In this document: piece by piece, positions 16,290 to 24,165 of the stretch
Layout of the letters: every line of letters begins with the position of its first letter
How positions within the stretch are numbered: position 1 is the first letter of the stretch
Source: Gracilimonas tropica DSM 19535
GTDB taxonomy: Bacteria > Bacteroidota > Rhodothermia > Balneolales > Balneolaceae
Direction of reading: 5' to 3'
NCBI RefSeq assembly: GCF_000375425.1
Contig: NZ_AQXG01000003.1
Span: forward strand, 1 to 64,000
Length of the DNA stretch: 64,000 bases
Position numbers and translations under genes: made by a program
Notes under the pieces: generated by a model
What the model saw: only the letters and a program-made list of their open reading frames with translations
Told to the model about the DNA's origin: nothing
The model's database searches: none

Positions 16290-16618
16290 GGGTTTTGAAG
16301 CTTACAAATCCGATGATGAGTGGTGATGATGTAAGGCAGGTTCAAAACATTGTTGGGGCTAAAGTGGATGGTGTATTCGGTCCGGAAACCCGAACTAAAG
16401 TGATTGACTTTCAGGCTAAAATGGGCCTTACACGCGATGGCATTGTTGGCCCGAAAACCTGGAAAGCGATCACTGAGTATTCAGGGGAGGTGCCGGTAAC
16501 AAACAAAAGTAAAGTCCCAACTTTAGCTGCTAACAGTTTTAACGACAGATTGCTAATTGCAGGAGGTTTGGCCCTGGTAGCCGGTATTGCCGCAACCGTT
16601 TGGAGGAGCCGGAAATGA
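16286..16618 (+). CDS. Peptidoglycan-binding (PG_binding_1) protein with C-terminal membrane anchor
   Basis: A 110-residue protein. Residues 1-68 are one PG_binding_1 repeat: SGDDVRQVQNIVG, VDGVFGPETRTKVIDFQAK and RDGIVGPKTWKAI are all present. A short linker leads to RLLIAGGLALVAGIAATVW and a RSRK tail. It therefore ties a wall-binding domain to a membrane, a logical partner for the transglycosylase at 15236 and the peptidase at 16615. Its last bases overlap the start of the peptidase (ATGA). Domain assignment is firm. Confidence 0.85.
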   Translation: MRVLKLTNPMMSGDDVRQVQNIVGAKVDGVFGPETRTKVIDFQAKMGLTRDGIVGPKTWKAITEYSGEVPVTNKSKVPTLAANSFNDRLLIAGGLALVAGIAATVWRSRK

Positions 16619-17094
16619 AGGTAGCTAAGGATTTCGATATCAGGGAATTTGTACCGGAATCACTCTGGAAAGATAAAGGAAAAGCAGCAGCCTGGTACGT
16701 TAGCCCGACGGTTATTCATTTGGCTCAATTCTACAAAGATTTTTTCTCCAACTACTTTGAAGAGGAAGTAACGGTAACCATTAATAATTGGCTTTGGGGT
16801 GGTTCATTCCAGGAGCGAGGTTGGCGCTATCCGGATACCGAAACCGGTTCACCGTTAAGCTTTCACCGGGGCGGCCTTTGCACGGCCTTTGACTGCGAGA
16901 TACACCGCAAAGAATCAGGCATTGAAATCAATCCGGCCAGAATTCATTCGATCATTTTAAAACATGAACGTGAGTTTATGGCCAAAGGATTAACCACACT
17001 GGAAAACAAGAAATATGCTCCAGGGTGGACGCATTCAGATCACCGGCCAACCGGCTTAGATCATATACTGGTAATAGGGGATGCCAGGAACTAA
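16615..17094 (+). CDS. M15-type D-Ala peptidase / endolysin
   Basis: A 159-residue protein read from ATG 16615, which overlaps the previous stop and follows a ggaggag site; an in-frame TTG at 16600 is a less likely start. The zinc-site pattern of peptidase family M15 is visible: SFHRGGLCTAFDCEI gives H84 and D93, and GWTHSDHR gives H140. This family cleaves peptidoglycan peptide bridges. No signal peptide or membrane segment, so it needs the holin that follows (17109) to reach the wall. Together with the transglycosylase and PG-binding protein it completes the wall-degrading set. Confidence 0.8.
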   Translation: MKVAKDFDIREFVPESLWKDKGKAAAWYVSPTVIHLAQFYKDFFSNYFEEEVTVTINNWLWGGSFQERGWRYPDTETGSPLSFHRGGLCTAFDCEIHRKESGIEINPARIHSIILKHEREFMAKGLTTLENKKYAPGWTHSDHRPTGLDHILVIGDARN

Positions 17095-17108
17095 TCTCAC
17101 ATACAATC

Positions 17109-17594
17109 ATGAAAGCAGAAACTGTAAATATGTTACACCCCGATTTTTATAAAATGATCATGCAGTCTTTTTTAGAAAATCCGCTGCTTAAAGCGGTGAT
17201 AGCTGCCGTCATTGCCTTGTTTACAGTTCCGATTGAATTTGTAGTGGCTCTCCCGATTTTTTGGATACTGGATTTTGTCAGCGGCCTGTATGCAGCCAAA
17301 AAGAAAGGAAGTTCATTCAGTGTCGATAAACTGAATAGCCAATACGTGAAAATTGGCATTCACATAGCTTTCTTGATTGGCATGGTAGTATTGGCCAACC
17401 TGTTCGCCGTTCAAAAATTCATTGTTTTTGGGTTTGGGTATATCATTTCCACTGAGTTTATATCTACGATCCGGAATCTGTTTGGCGACAAAAAATCCGT
17501 TCAAATCATCAGTCATTTCAAAGAACTGTTTGAAAAAACCATTGGTCTGGATCTTCCTGATCCGGATCCAAATGATTCAGAAAATGAGCATTGA
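17109..17594 (+). CDS. Phage holin (holin_4-like)
   Basis: A 161-residue membrane protein. I chose ATG 17109 because it starts after the stop of the M15 gene; the longer frame upstream overlaps that gene out of frame. Hydrophobic segments VIAAVIALFTVPIEFVVALP and IAFLIGMVVLANLFAVQ surround the motif WILDFVSGLYAAKKKGSSFS, which matches the toxin-secretion/phage-lysis holin family. The C-terminus is acidic (DLPDPDPNDSENEH). It overlaps the next gene by 11 bases. Its role would be to form the lesion that releases the M15 endolysin. Confidence 0.75.
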   Translation: MKAETVNMLHPDFYKMIMQSFLENPLLKAVIAAVIALFTVPIEFVVALPIFWILDFVSGLYAAKKKGSSFSVDKLNSQYVKIGIHIAFLIGMVVLANLFAVQKFIVFGFGYIISTEFISTIRNLFGDKKSVQIISHFKELFEKTIGLDLPDPDPNDSENEH

Positions 17595-18312
17595 TCTAAA
17601 ACATACCGCGGCTATTCTGCTTGTGATCATAGGACTGATCGCATTGAACGTATATCAATGGCAAAACCCGAGGGTGGTGGAAGTTCCGGGCGGTACGCAG
17701 CAAATAGATTCCACGGCCTGGGTACAGAGATCTGCTTATCTGGATAGGGGAAGTATTATTGATAGCCTTAAGAAACAAAACAAAGCCCTGGCCAATGAGA
17801 TCCTGGAATATGGGGATGCCATAGCCAGTTACGCACGGTTAACCGGAAAGCTCCGACTGAAAGTAGATTCCCTGGAAACCCATAAAGAGGAGTGGCAGGA
17901 TATTCCCAAAAATTCATTTATAAGTGAAAAAGATACACTAAGAGATGCGAATACAGCATTTCTAAGAAAAGCCCGGCTTGATCTGCTCGATATGAAAACC
18001 CTGGCTGATACCACGTTCATCTCTCAACGTCAATTTGGTGGCGGATTATTCCTGGTAACCGGAACCGTAGAATTTAAGCAGCGACAATTCCGGCAACGAC
18101 TTTACTTAGAGCAGCTTCGGGATATCCGTTTGGATGTGGTGTCCACGGTTAGCCGGGATCAATCCCGAGTTCTAACCTTCGTTTCCAGTCCGGATTTTGA
18201 AAGCCTGGAATACAAAAGTTTTACTGAACTGAAACCCCAACGTAAACGATTGCCCTGGTTTTGGATTGGGTTAGCAACCGGTGTGGCCGGGGCAGCAGTT
18301 ATCATCAATTAA
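17584..18312 (+). CDS. Spanin-like protein with membrane segments at both ends
   Basis: A 242-residue protein from ATG 17584, overlapping the holin gene. An N-terminal membrane helix (HTAAILLVIIGLIALNVYQW) is followed by a long coiled-coil region (residues 50-130, many Leu/Lys/Glu), a beta-rich part (FGGGLFLVTGTVEFKQRQF) and a C-terminal membrane helix (RLPWFWIGLATGVAGAAVII). The position directly after the holin and the N-terminal anchor with coiled coil fit an inner-membrane spanin, or the uncharacterised equivalents seen next to lysis genes in Bacteroidota phages. The second anchor is unusual for a spanin. Confidence 0.6.
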   Translation: MSIDLKHTAAILLVIIGLIALNVYQWQNPRVVEVPGGTQQIDSTAWVQRSAYLDRGSIIDSLKKQNKALANEILEYGDAIASYARLTGKLRLKVDSLETHKEEWQDIPKNSFISEKDTLRDANTAFLRKARLDLLDMKTLADTTFISQRQFGGGLFLVTGTVEFKQRQFRQRLYLEQLRDIRLDVVSTVSRDQSRVLTFVSSPDFESLEYKSFTELKPQRKRLPWFWIGLATGVAGAAVIIN

Positions 18313-18321
18313 GAGGCTACA

Positions 18322-18549
18322 ATGTCAAAGAAAGCACTTAGAACAATCTACAAACCCAATGAAGGAACGGTCGCTGTTGATTATGTAGATGAAAGCAGCG
18401 GTGAGCAAGGATCTGAAACACTGAGTGTTACGGATTTTGAACAAGAGTATGGATTTAACCCTGCCAATGAAATGCTCAGGCAGTTTTCATTGCAGGAAGA
18501 CCCTCAGCTTATAACGGAGCCGGATCAGCTTAGCAATAATATCAACTAA
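18322..18549 (+). CDS. Small acidic protein, unknown
   Basis: A 75-residue protein, 9 bases after the spanin-like gene and preceded by an agaggc-type site. Acidic and soluble (EGTVAVDYVDESSGEQGSE, TDFEQEYGFNPANE), no Cys, no membrane segment. No family recognised. It is kept as a gene because of operon position and consistent codon use. Confidence 0.6.
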   Translation: MSKKALRTIYKPNEGTVAVDYVDESSGEQGSETLSVTDFEQEYGFNPANEMLRQFSLQEDPQLITEPDQLSNNIN

Positions 18550-18567
18550 ACTTAAAAGAGGAATAGT

Positions 18568-18765
18568 ATGGATTGGCCAAGTTTTGGATGTAGTGAATGG
18601 TTGTTTTGTTACGAACTTGCCGGCGGTGTAGCTTGCCATCACTGGACAGGATGTCACCCGATCAATGAAGGTGATGAACCCATGCAACTCGAATCCACCT
18701 TTGATGCCGGAGGAAGTATCACTCCAGGAGACGAACCAAGCATTATAGGGGGAGTAAAAGGGTAA
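18568..18765 (+). CDS. Small Cys-containing protein, unknown
   Basis: A 65-residue protein after an agaggaat ribosome site. The N-terminal part is unusually rich in Cys, Trp and His (FGCSEWLFCYE, VACHHWTGCHP), which suggests metal binding or disulfides; the rest is acidic and Gly-rich. Its last base overlaps the first base of the next gene. Function unknown. Confidence 0.6.
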   Translation: MDWPSFGCSEWLFCYELAGGVACHHWTGCHPINEGDEPMQLESTFDAGGSITPGDEPSIIGGVKG

Positions 18766-18989
18766 TGGGAGGACTTTTTGGCGGATGGTCCAGGGTAATT
18801 TTTGGAGCATCCCGGCAAAATGAAGAGATGGCAGCCCGGCGAATTAAAATTTGCCGGGCCTGCCCATTTAATTCAAAGAATGGAAACTATTCCGGTTTCC
18901 GGAGAGACGAACACTGCACAAAATGCGGGTGCACCTTAGCAGCTAAAACAAAAAGCCCTTCAAGCAACTGCCCGGTGGGGAAGTGGTAA
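18765..18989 (+). CDS. Zinc-ribbon-like small protein
   Basis: A 74-residue protein, last in the phage-like gene run. Cys pairs are arranged as KICRACPF, HCTKCGCTL and a final NCPVGKW, giving two CxxC knuckles plus extra Cys. Similar small proteins with an AKTKSPSS-like stretch before a final CP..KW occur in phages and prophages of Bacteroidota. A zinc-ribbon role in regulation or assembly is likely but not demonstrated. The N-terminus (GLFGGWSRVIFG) is hydrophobic. Confidence 0.7.
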   Translation: MGGLFGGWSRVIFGASRQNEEMAARRIKICRACPFNSKNGNYSGFRRDEHCTKCGCTLAAKTKSPSSNCPVGKW

Positions 18990-19058
18990 GGAACAATATT
19001 TGGGATTGTCTTTAAGTCCTGATTTTGTTAGGATAAGCGCCAACCAAATTGTTTATCT

Positions 19059-22000
19059 ATGACCATTCAGGAATACGTTGATCAGCTAAATTTACGATAC
19101 AAATCAGGCATTTCGCGGGAACATAGCTATCGGGGTGATTTACAGACTCTGCTTGGAGATGTTCTGCCGGATCTGCTTATCACCAATGAACCTTCCAGAA
19201 CCGATGTTGGAGCCCCGGATTATATCCTCACCAAAGGCAAAATCCCAGTTGGATATATCGAAGCTAAAGACATAGGTGATCCGGATCTTGAGGGTAAGAA
19301 GAAAAACAAGGAGCAGTTTGAACGTTACAAGACTGGTCTTCCGAATCTGATCTTTACTGATTACCTCGATTTCCGTGTATATCGAGATGGAGAATTTCTG
19401 ACTTCTGTCTCTATTGCTGAGATCAAGGATGGAAAAATCGTTGGAAAGTCTGAAAATTATGGTGAGTTCGAGAATATAATTAAGGATTTTGGAACACATG
19501 TTGGACAAACCATCCGCAGTGCCAATAAGCTGAGTAAGATGATGGCCGGTAAAGCTCGGATTTTAGCGGACGTGATTGAGAAAGCGTTAGATGCCGATGA
19601 GGAAAAGCAGAAGAAAAAAGTCAACGAATCGGCCAATAATACCCTGCGAGAACAACTGGCCGCTTTTCAAAATGTGCTGATTCATGATATTAAAGCGAAA
19701 GAGTTTGCGGACATCTATGCACAAACCATCGCCTATGGCATGTTTGCGGCCCGGCTGCATGATCCCACGCTCGACACGTTTGATCGCCATGAAGCCGCTT
19801 CGCTTATTCCTAAAACCAATCCATTCCTCAGAAAACTGTTCCAGTATATTGCGGGTTACGATTTGGATGACCGCATTGTGTGGGTGGTGGATGGACTCGC
19901 CGATATTTTCCGCGCCACCGATGTGAACGGACTCCTCAAAAACTTCGGGAAATCCACGCAGCAGCAAGATCCGATCATCCATTTTTACGAAACCTTTTTG
20001 GCGGAATACGATCCCAAGCTGCGCAAAAGCCGGGGCGTTTGGTACACCCCCGAGCCAGTGGTGAATTTTATTGTCCGTGCCGTAGATGATATCCTGAAAG
20101 ATGAGTTTGGTTTGAAGGACGGCTTAGCAGATACTTCCAAAACCAAAGTGAAGGTAAAAGTGCCTACCCATGATAAGCGCCATAAAGGCGGAATGGTAGA
20201 AGAAGAACGCGAAGTTCATAAAGTACAGATTTTAGACCCCGCAGCAGGAACGGGAACTTTTTTGGCCGAAGTGATTAAGCAGATTCATTCCAAGTTTGAA
20301 GGACAGCAAGGCATCTGGGCTACCTATGTGGAAGAACACTTGATCCCCCGTCTGAATGGATTTGAGATCTTAATGGCCAGTTACGCAATGGCTCATCTCA
20401 AACTGGATTTATTACTTCGCGAAACCGGTGTAGAACCAAGCGGAAGCGAACGATTTCGGGTATATCTCACCAATTCTCTGGAGGAACACCATCCTGATAC
20501 CGGAACCCTCTTTGCTGGTTGGCTTAGTGAAGAGGCTAATGAAGCCAATCACATTAAGCGTGATACTCCAGTGATGGTTGTATTGGGTAACCCGCCTTAT
20601 TCAGTGAGTAGCTCTAATAAGTCCGAATGGATAATTAACCTGATTGATGATTATAAAAAAGAACTAAAAGAGAAAAGCTATAATTCTTTATCGGATGACT
20701 ACATAAAATTTATTAGGTACGGTCAATATTTCATTGATAAAAATAAATATGGTGTGCTGGCCTTTATTACAAATAATAGTTTCTTAGACGGAAAAGTTTT
20801 TCGACGTATGAGAGAAAGCTTATTAGAAAGCTTTGATAAAATATATGTATTAAACCTGCATGGTAATTCTAAAAGAAGTATCGAATCAAGTAATCAAAAA
20901 GATGAGAATGTTTTCGATATAATGCAGGGAGTAAGCATTAATATTTTCATTAATTCTGGATCTAATAAAGATAAGCCTGGAAAGGTCTATTACTATGATT
21001 TAATAGGTAATAGAAAGAAGAAATATGACATTCTATCAAATAGTCAGTTAAACACTATAGAGTGGAGTTTGAGTGACTTAAGAGCCCCAAATTATTTTTT
21101 CACAAATAAAAACTATGACGGTCTAGAGGTATATCAGGCTGGTTTTACTTTAGAAGGTTTATTTTTGAATTATTCAAGTGGTTTAGTTACCGCCAGAGAC
21201 TCACTCCTCATTTCTTTTAAAAAGGAAACCCTGAATCATGTGAAAAATGATTTTTTAATTCTCAGGGAAACAGAATTTAGAGCAAAGTATGATAATCTTA
21301 AGGATAGTCGCGACTGGAAATACGAAAACGCTAAATTTGTAATAGATTCTGGTAACTATACTATTGAGAAACTTTATTATAAGCCATTCGATTACCGTTA
21401 TGTATTTTATTCAAAAGACTCAAAAGGGATCTTGTCCTACCCCAGACATGATACAATGAGTCATTTTATTGGAAATGAGAACATTGGTTTAGTTGTAAAT
21501 AAACAACATGTAAACGCTGATTTTACTCATGTGACAGTAACTAAAAATATTAATGTTAAAGGAAGTCATTATTTGGGAAATAATGGTAATGACTATCTAT
21601 GCCCATTATATCTTTACCCAGAAGAATCCACCCAACAAACCCTCGATGGCAAGCCCGAGCGCACGCCGAATTTAGATAAGAAGATCGTTCAGGAAATTTC
21701 GAAAAAGCTGGGACTCAAATTCACTCCGGAAAAAGAAGAAACCGAAGGTACCTTTGCCCCCATTGATCTGCTCGATTATATCTATGCCGTCCTTCACTCC
21801 CCAAGCTACCGGGAGAAGTACAAAGAGTTTCTAAAGATTGATTTTCCAATAGTGCCTTACCCAGACGATCCCGAACTCTTCTGGCAGCTGGTAGAATTGG
21901 GCGGCGAGCTGCGCCAAATACACCTGCTGGAGCATCCGGTGGTGGATGAGTTTATAACCACTTATCCTATTGCAGGCAGCAATGTCATTTCCAACCGACT

Positions 22001-22268
22001 AACGAAGACCGAGCCCGGGTTTATTCCGGAAGACGATGATGAAACAACCGGCAAAGTTTGGATTAACGAAGAACAGTATTTCGGCAACGTGCCAAAAAAA
22101 GCCTGGGAGTTCTACATCGGCGGCTACCAACCTGCCGAAAAATGGCTCAAAGACCGGCGGGACCGAGAATTATCTATAGATGAAATTCGCTACTACCAAA
22201 AAATAATTGCGGCCCTAATGGAGACTGACCGGTTGATGCAAGAGATTGATGTAGTTTTGGAAATATAA
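19059..22268 (+). CDS. Type ISP-like restriction-modification enzyme (nuclease + N6-adenine methyltransferase)
   Basis: A 1069-residue single-chain enzyme. An N-terminal PD-(D/E)XK nuclease has the spaced triad in GAPDYILTK (D54) and GYIEAK (E68, K70). A helical connector follows (150-350). The class I DNA methyltransferase carries motif I (ILDPAAGTGTF, about residue 391) and motif IV (GNPPYSVS, about 510). No DEAD-box helicase motif is present between nuclease and methylase, unlike LlaBIII-type enzymes, so this is the helicase-less variant. Bases 20600-21620, encoding the likely target-recognition part, are far more AT-rich than both flanks. The enzyme would methylate host DNA and cut unmethylated DNA. 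It lies 69 bases after the phage-like genes, on the same strand. Confidence 0.85.
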   Translation: MTIQEYVDQLNLRYKSGISREHSYRGDLQTLLGDVLPDLLITNEPSRTDVGAPDYILTKGKIPVGYIEAKDIGDPDLEGKKKNKEQFERYKTGLPNLIFTDYLDFRVYRDGEFLTSVSIAEIKDGKIVGKSENYGEFENIIKDFGTHVGQTIRSANKLSKMMAGKARILADVIEKALDADEEKQKKKVNESANNTLREQLAAFQNVLIHDIKAKEFADIYAQTIAYGMFAARLHDPTLDTFDRHEAASLIPKTNPFLRKLFQYIAGYDLDDRIVWVVDGLADIFRATDVNGLLKNFGKSTQQQDPIIHFYETFLAEYDPKLRKSRGVWYTPEPVVNFIVRAVDDILKDEFGLKDGLADTSKTKVKVKVPTHDKRHKGGMVEEEREVHKVQILDPAAGTGTFLAEVIKQIHSKFEGQQGIWATYVEEHLIPRLNGFEILMASYAMAHLKLDLLLRETGVEPSGSERFRVYLTNSLEEHHPDTGTLFAGWLSEEANEANHIKRDTPVMVVLGNPPYSVSSSNKSEWIINLIDDYKKELKEKSYNSLSDDYIKFIRYGQYFIDKNKYGVLAFITNNSFLDGKVFRRMRESLLESFDKIYVLNLHGNSKRSIESSNQKDENVFDIMQGVSINIFINSGSNKDKPGKVYYYDLIGNRKKKYDILSNSQLNTIEWSLSDLRAPNYFFTNKNYDGLEVYQAGFTLEGLFLNYSSGLVTARDSLLISFKKETLNHVKNDFLILRETEFRAKYDNLKDSRDWKYENAKFVIDSGNYTIEKLYYKPFDYRYVFYSKDSKGILSYPRHDTMSHFIGNENIGLVVNKQHVNADFTHVTVTKNINVKGSHYLGNNGNDYLCPLYLYPEESTQQTLDGKPERTPNLDKKIVQEISKKLGLKFTPEKEETEGTFAPIDLLDYIYAVLHSPSYREKYKEFLKIDFPIVPYPDDPELFWQLVELGGELRQIHLLEHPVVDEFITTYPIAGSNVISNRLTKTEPGFIPEDDDETTGKVWINEEQYFGNVPKKAWEFYIGGYQPAEKWLKDRRDRELSIDEIRYYQKIIAALMETDRLMQEIDVVLEI

Positions 22269-22278
22269 ATAGAAAGAT

Positions 22279-23877
22279 ATGGATACAGGTAATTTAGGAG
22301 AATCTATTTTGGCAAAATGGTGCCATCAGGTAGATTTAATTCCAAATAGAGTTACTGTCGATAAAGATGGTTGGGATTTTTTAGTTGCATTACCCCTTAC
22401 ATATAATAATGATATTAAATCACTTGATAAAGATGACAGCCATGATCGTACTTTAATCCAAGTAAAAACGACTACCAAGGAGAGAGGGAATCGTAATATA
22501 AAGCTGTCAAACCTAAAGAAATTGGTCGATGCCCCAATTCCTGCTTTCTATTTATTAATTCAGGTAGATGAAGATGGAGAACCAGTAAAAGCGCATCTTT
22601 TTCATGTTTGGAAAGAAATAATCGCTAAAGTCCAAGAGAAAATTAGAATTATTCCAAAAGATAAATGGAATAGATTAAATAATTATAGGTTAGCACTCCC
22701 TTGGGAAATTGCTGAAGAATTAACCTCTCTTAATGGTTTAGCGTTAAAACGAATAATTCTGAATAACTTGACTAATACTAAAAAAAGCTATTCCGAAAAA
22801 AAATATTTGCTAAGAGAGAAAGTCGGTTACGAAGGAGAAACAGGTCAAATCCATTTCCAGGGTAAGTTACCTGATAAATATAATGATGATATTGAAGCTT
22901 TTATGGTTGATTTATACTTAGGTGAGGTTGATAAAGTTGAAGTGTATGACTGGGAGGTAACCGATAAAAGGTTCGGGCATGAAATTGTGGTTAATAAGCA
23001 AGAAGGAGGTCATTTCAGCCTTACAAATATTGAACCTGTGGGACCAGCTACAATAAAGTTTTTAACCGAGGATCATAGATCATCTGTTGAAATTAGTACC
23101 GAGTACTATATCCCAACAGGTATAGGTCAAATCGTTAAGAATGAAAAAAAATGGAAGGTTTTATATAAGGCACCATTTATTAAGTTTTCAATTTATCCGA
23201 AAGGAGGGAGGATTGATTTTCTTTTTGATGTCCCAGATTTCAGAATTGAAGCAAAGCTTTCTGAATTGGTTGACATAACAAATCTTATGCTGTTTTTTGA
23301 TGAATTAAATAGTACAGAAAAAGTGATTTTTCATATATCCAACAATGGAGATCCTTTTATTGGTGGAAAAATTACATTTAAAAATTATAAAGAAAAGTTG
23401 CCTTTAGAGTACTTTAAGTCTATTAAATCAGCAAATACGATATTAAATTATTTAAATTTAAAAACAGATATAAGTATAAATCCTAATGAACTTAGATCTC
23501 AGGTTAACAGACTTAGTTTTTTAAATAATCTTCTATCACCAAATTTAACTAAAATACGATTTGAATTTTCTACTGATAATGAGTTGTCAAAATATTCTAA
23601 GACAATAATACTATATCCTCTTTCTCTTACAATTGGTGAATATTTGTTGCCCATTCAACTGCTGATTCAGGGCGTGCCCACGAAGACCGGTAAAATTGAT
23701 GGTAATCAGCTTTTTTATAAGTTAGAAACTAATACTATTGGAATTGAGCAATATCGAATCTTATCAAAAATAAATGATGACCCTAAAATTGCACATGAAG
23801 ATATGAGAGAAGCTTCAATGAAAAAGTATGATATAGACGGCGTGATGGTACTTTATAATGACGAAAAAATAAGGTGA
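22279..23877 (+). CDS. DUF4365-domain nuclease-like protein
   Basis: A 532-residue protein, 10 bases after the restriction enzyme. The first 170 residues match the DUF4365 pattern: GE near residue 8, DGWDF (D33) and QVKTT (Q61-K63), a PD-(D/E)XK-type active site. The remaining 360 residues are beta-rich and unassigned (YKAPFIKFSIYPKGGR). The gene is AT-rich compared with the virus-like module. DUF4365 proteins are often found in defence islands, so cotranscription with the restriction enzyme suggests an accessory or independent defence factor. Nuclease fold likely, target unknown. Confidence 0.75.
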   Translation: MDTGNLGESILAKWCHQVDLIPNRVTVDKDGWDFLVALPLTYNNDIKSLDKDDSHDRTLIQVKTTTKERGNRNIKLSNLKKLVDAPIPAFYLLIQVDEDGEPVKAHLFHVWKEIIAKVQEKIRIIPKDKWNRLNNYRLALPWEIAEELTSLNGLALKRIILNNLTNTKKSYSEKKYLLREKVGYEGETGQIHFQGKLPDKYNDDIEAFMVDLYLGEVDKVEVYDWEVTDKRFGHEIVVNKQEGGHFSLTNIEPVGPATIKFLTEDHRSSVEISTEYYIPTGIGQIVKNEKKWKVLYKAPFIKFSIYPKGGRIDFLFDVPDFRIEAKLSELVDITNLMLFFDELNSTEKVIFHISNNGDPFIGGKITFKNYKEKLPLEYFKSIKSANTILNYLNLKTDISINPNELRSQVNRLSFLNNLLSPNLTKIRFEFSTDNELSKYSKTIILYPLSLTIGEYLLPIQLLIQGVPTKTGKIDGNQLFYKLETNTIGIEQYRILSKINDDPKIAHEDMREASMKKYDIDGVMVLYNDEKIR

Positions 23878-23950
23878 AGTAATTTCTACCTTTAATAAGA
23901 GTCTTATATTTTTTTAGGACTATGATGGTGCATGCGCTTAACAGATTTAG

Positions 23951-24124
23951 ATTGGTTTTTTCAACTTGTGCTAATTTATCTCTTAATTTGCTTGGTGTAA
24001 GATGAGTATACAATTCATCCGTCATACTAATAGATTTGTGGCCAAGCATATCTTTCACCTCCTTTAAGGTAAAACCATCTTCCAGCCATTTTGTGGCTCT
24101 TTTATGCCTGATTTCTTGGATGGT
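23951..24124 (-). pseudogene. Relic: C-terminal end of a tyrosine recombinase
   Basis: On the minus strand the frame from 24124 downwards reads IRHKRATKWLEDGFTLKEV, then MLGHKSISMTDELYTHL, which is the final part of a phage integrase: the RH box, the LGH box and the Tyr-containing YTHL. In-frame stop TAA lies just upstream (24125-24127), so the N-terminal 80 per cent is lost. It is a different protein from the intact integrase beside it. It records an earlier integration at this place. Confidence 0.75.
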
Positions 24125-24165
24125 TTAGTCGAATGGTAGAATTATAAATATGGGTAAAATTCAAT

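Larger units (their letters stand above)
1881..18989 (+). mobile_element. Phage-like provirus module, probably a tailless membrane-containing virus
   Basis: 22 genes on one strand with minimal spacing and many start/stop overlaps run from 1900 to 18989. Order: coiled-coil protein, transglutaminase-like protein, four small membrane-anchored proteins, the 1560-residue polyvalent protein, a basic membrane protein, beta-rich structural candidates, spike candidate, lysis genes, small Cys-rich proteins. I see no terminase, portal, tail tube, tape measure or baseplate gene. Repeated C-terminal membrane anchors and a duplicated beta-rich capsid candidate point to a tailless virus with an internal membrane. 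No replication initiator or repressor is recognised, and the only intact integrase lies at 24166-25329. The boundaries are approximate; the unit may extend to about 25484. Confidence 0.6.

Noticed and set aside
16600..16614. TTG start for the M15 peptidase
   Set aside because: These bases form the ribosome binding site (ggaggag) of the ATG at 16615.
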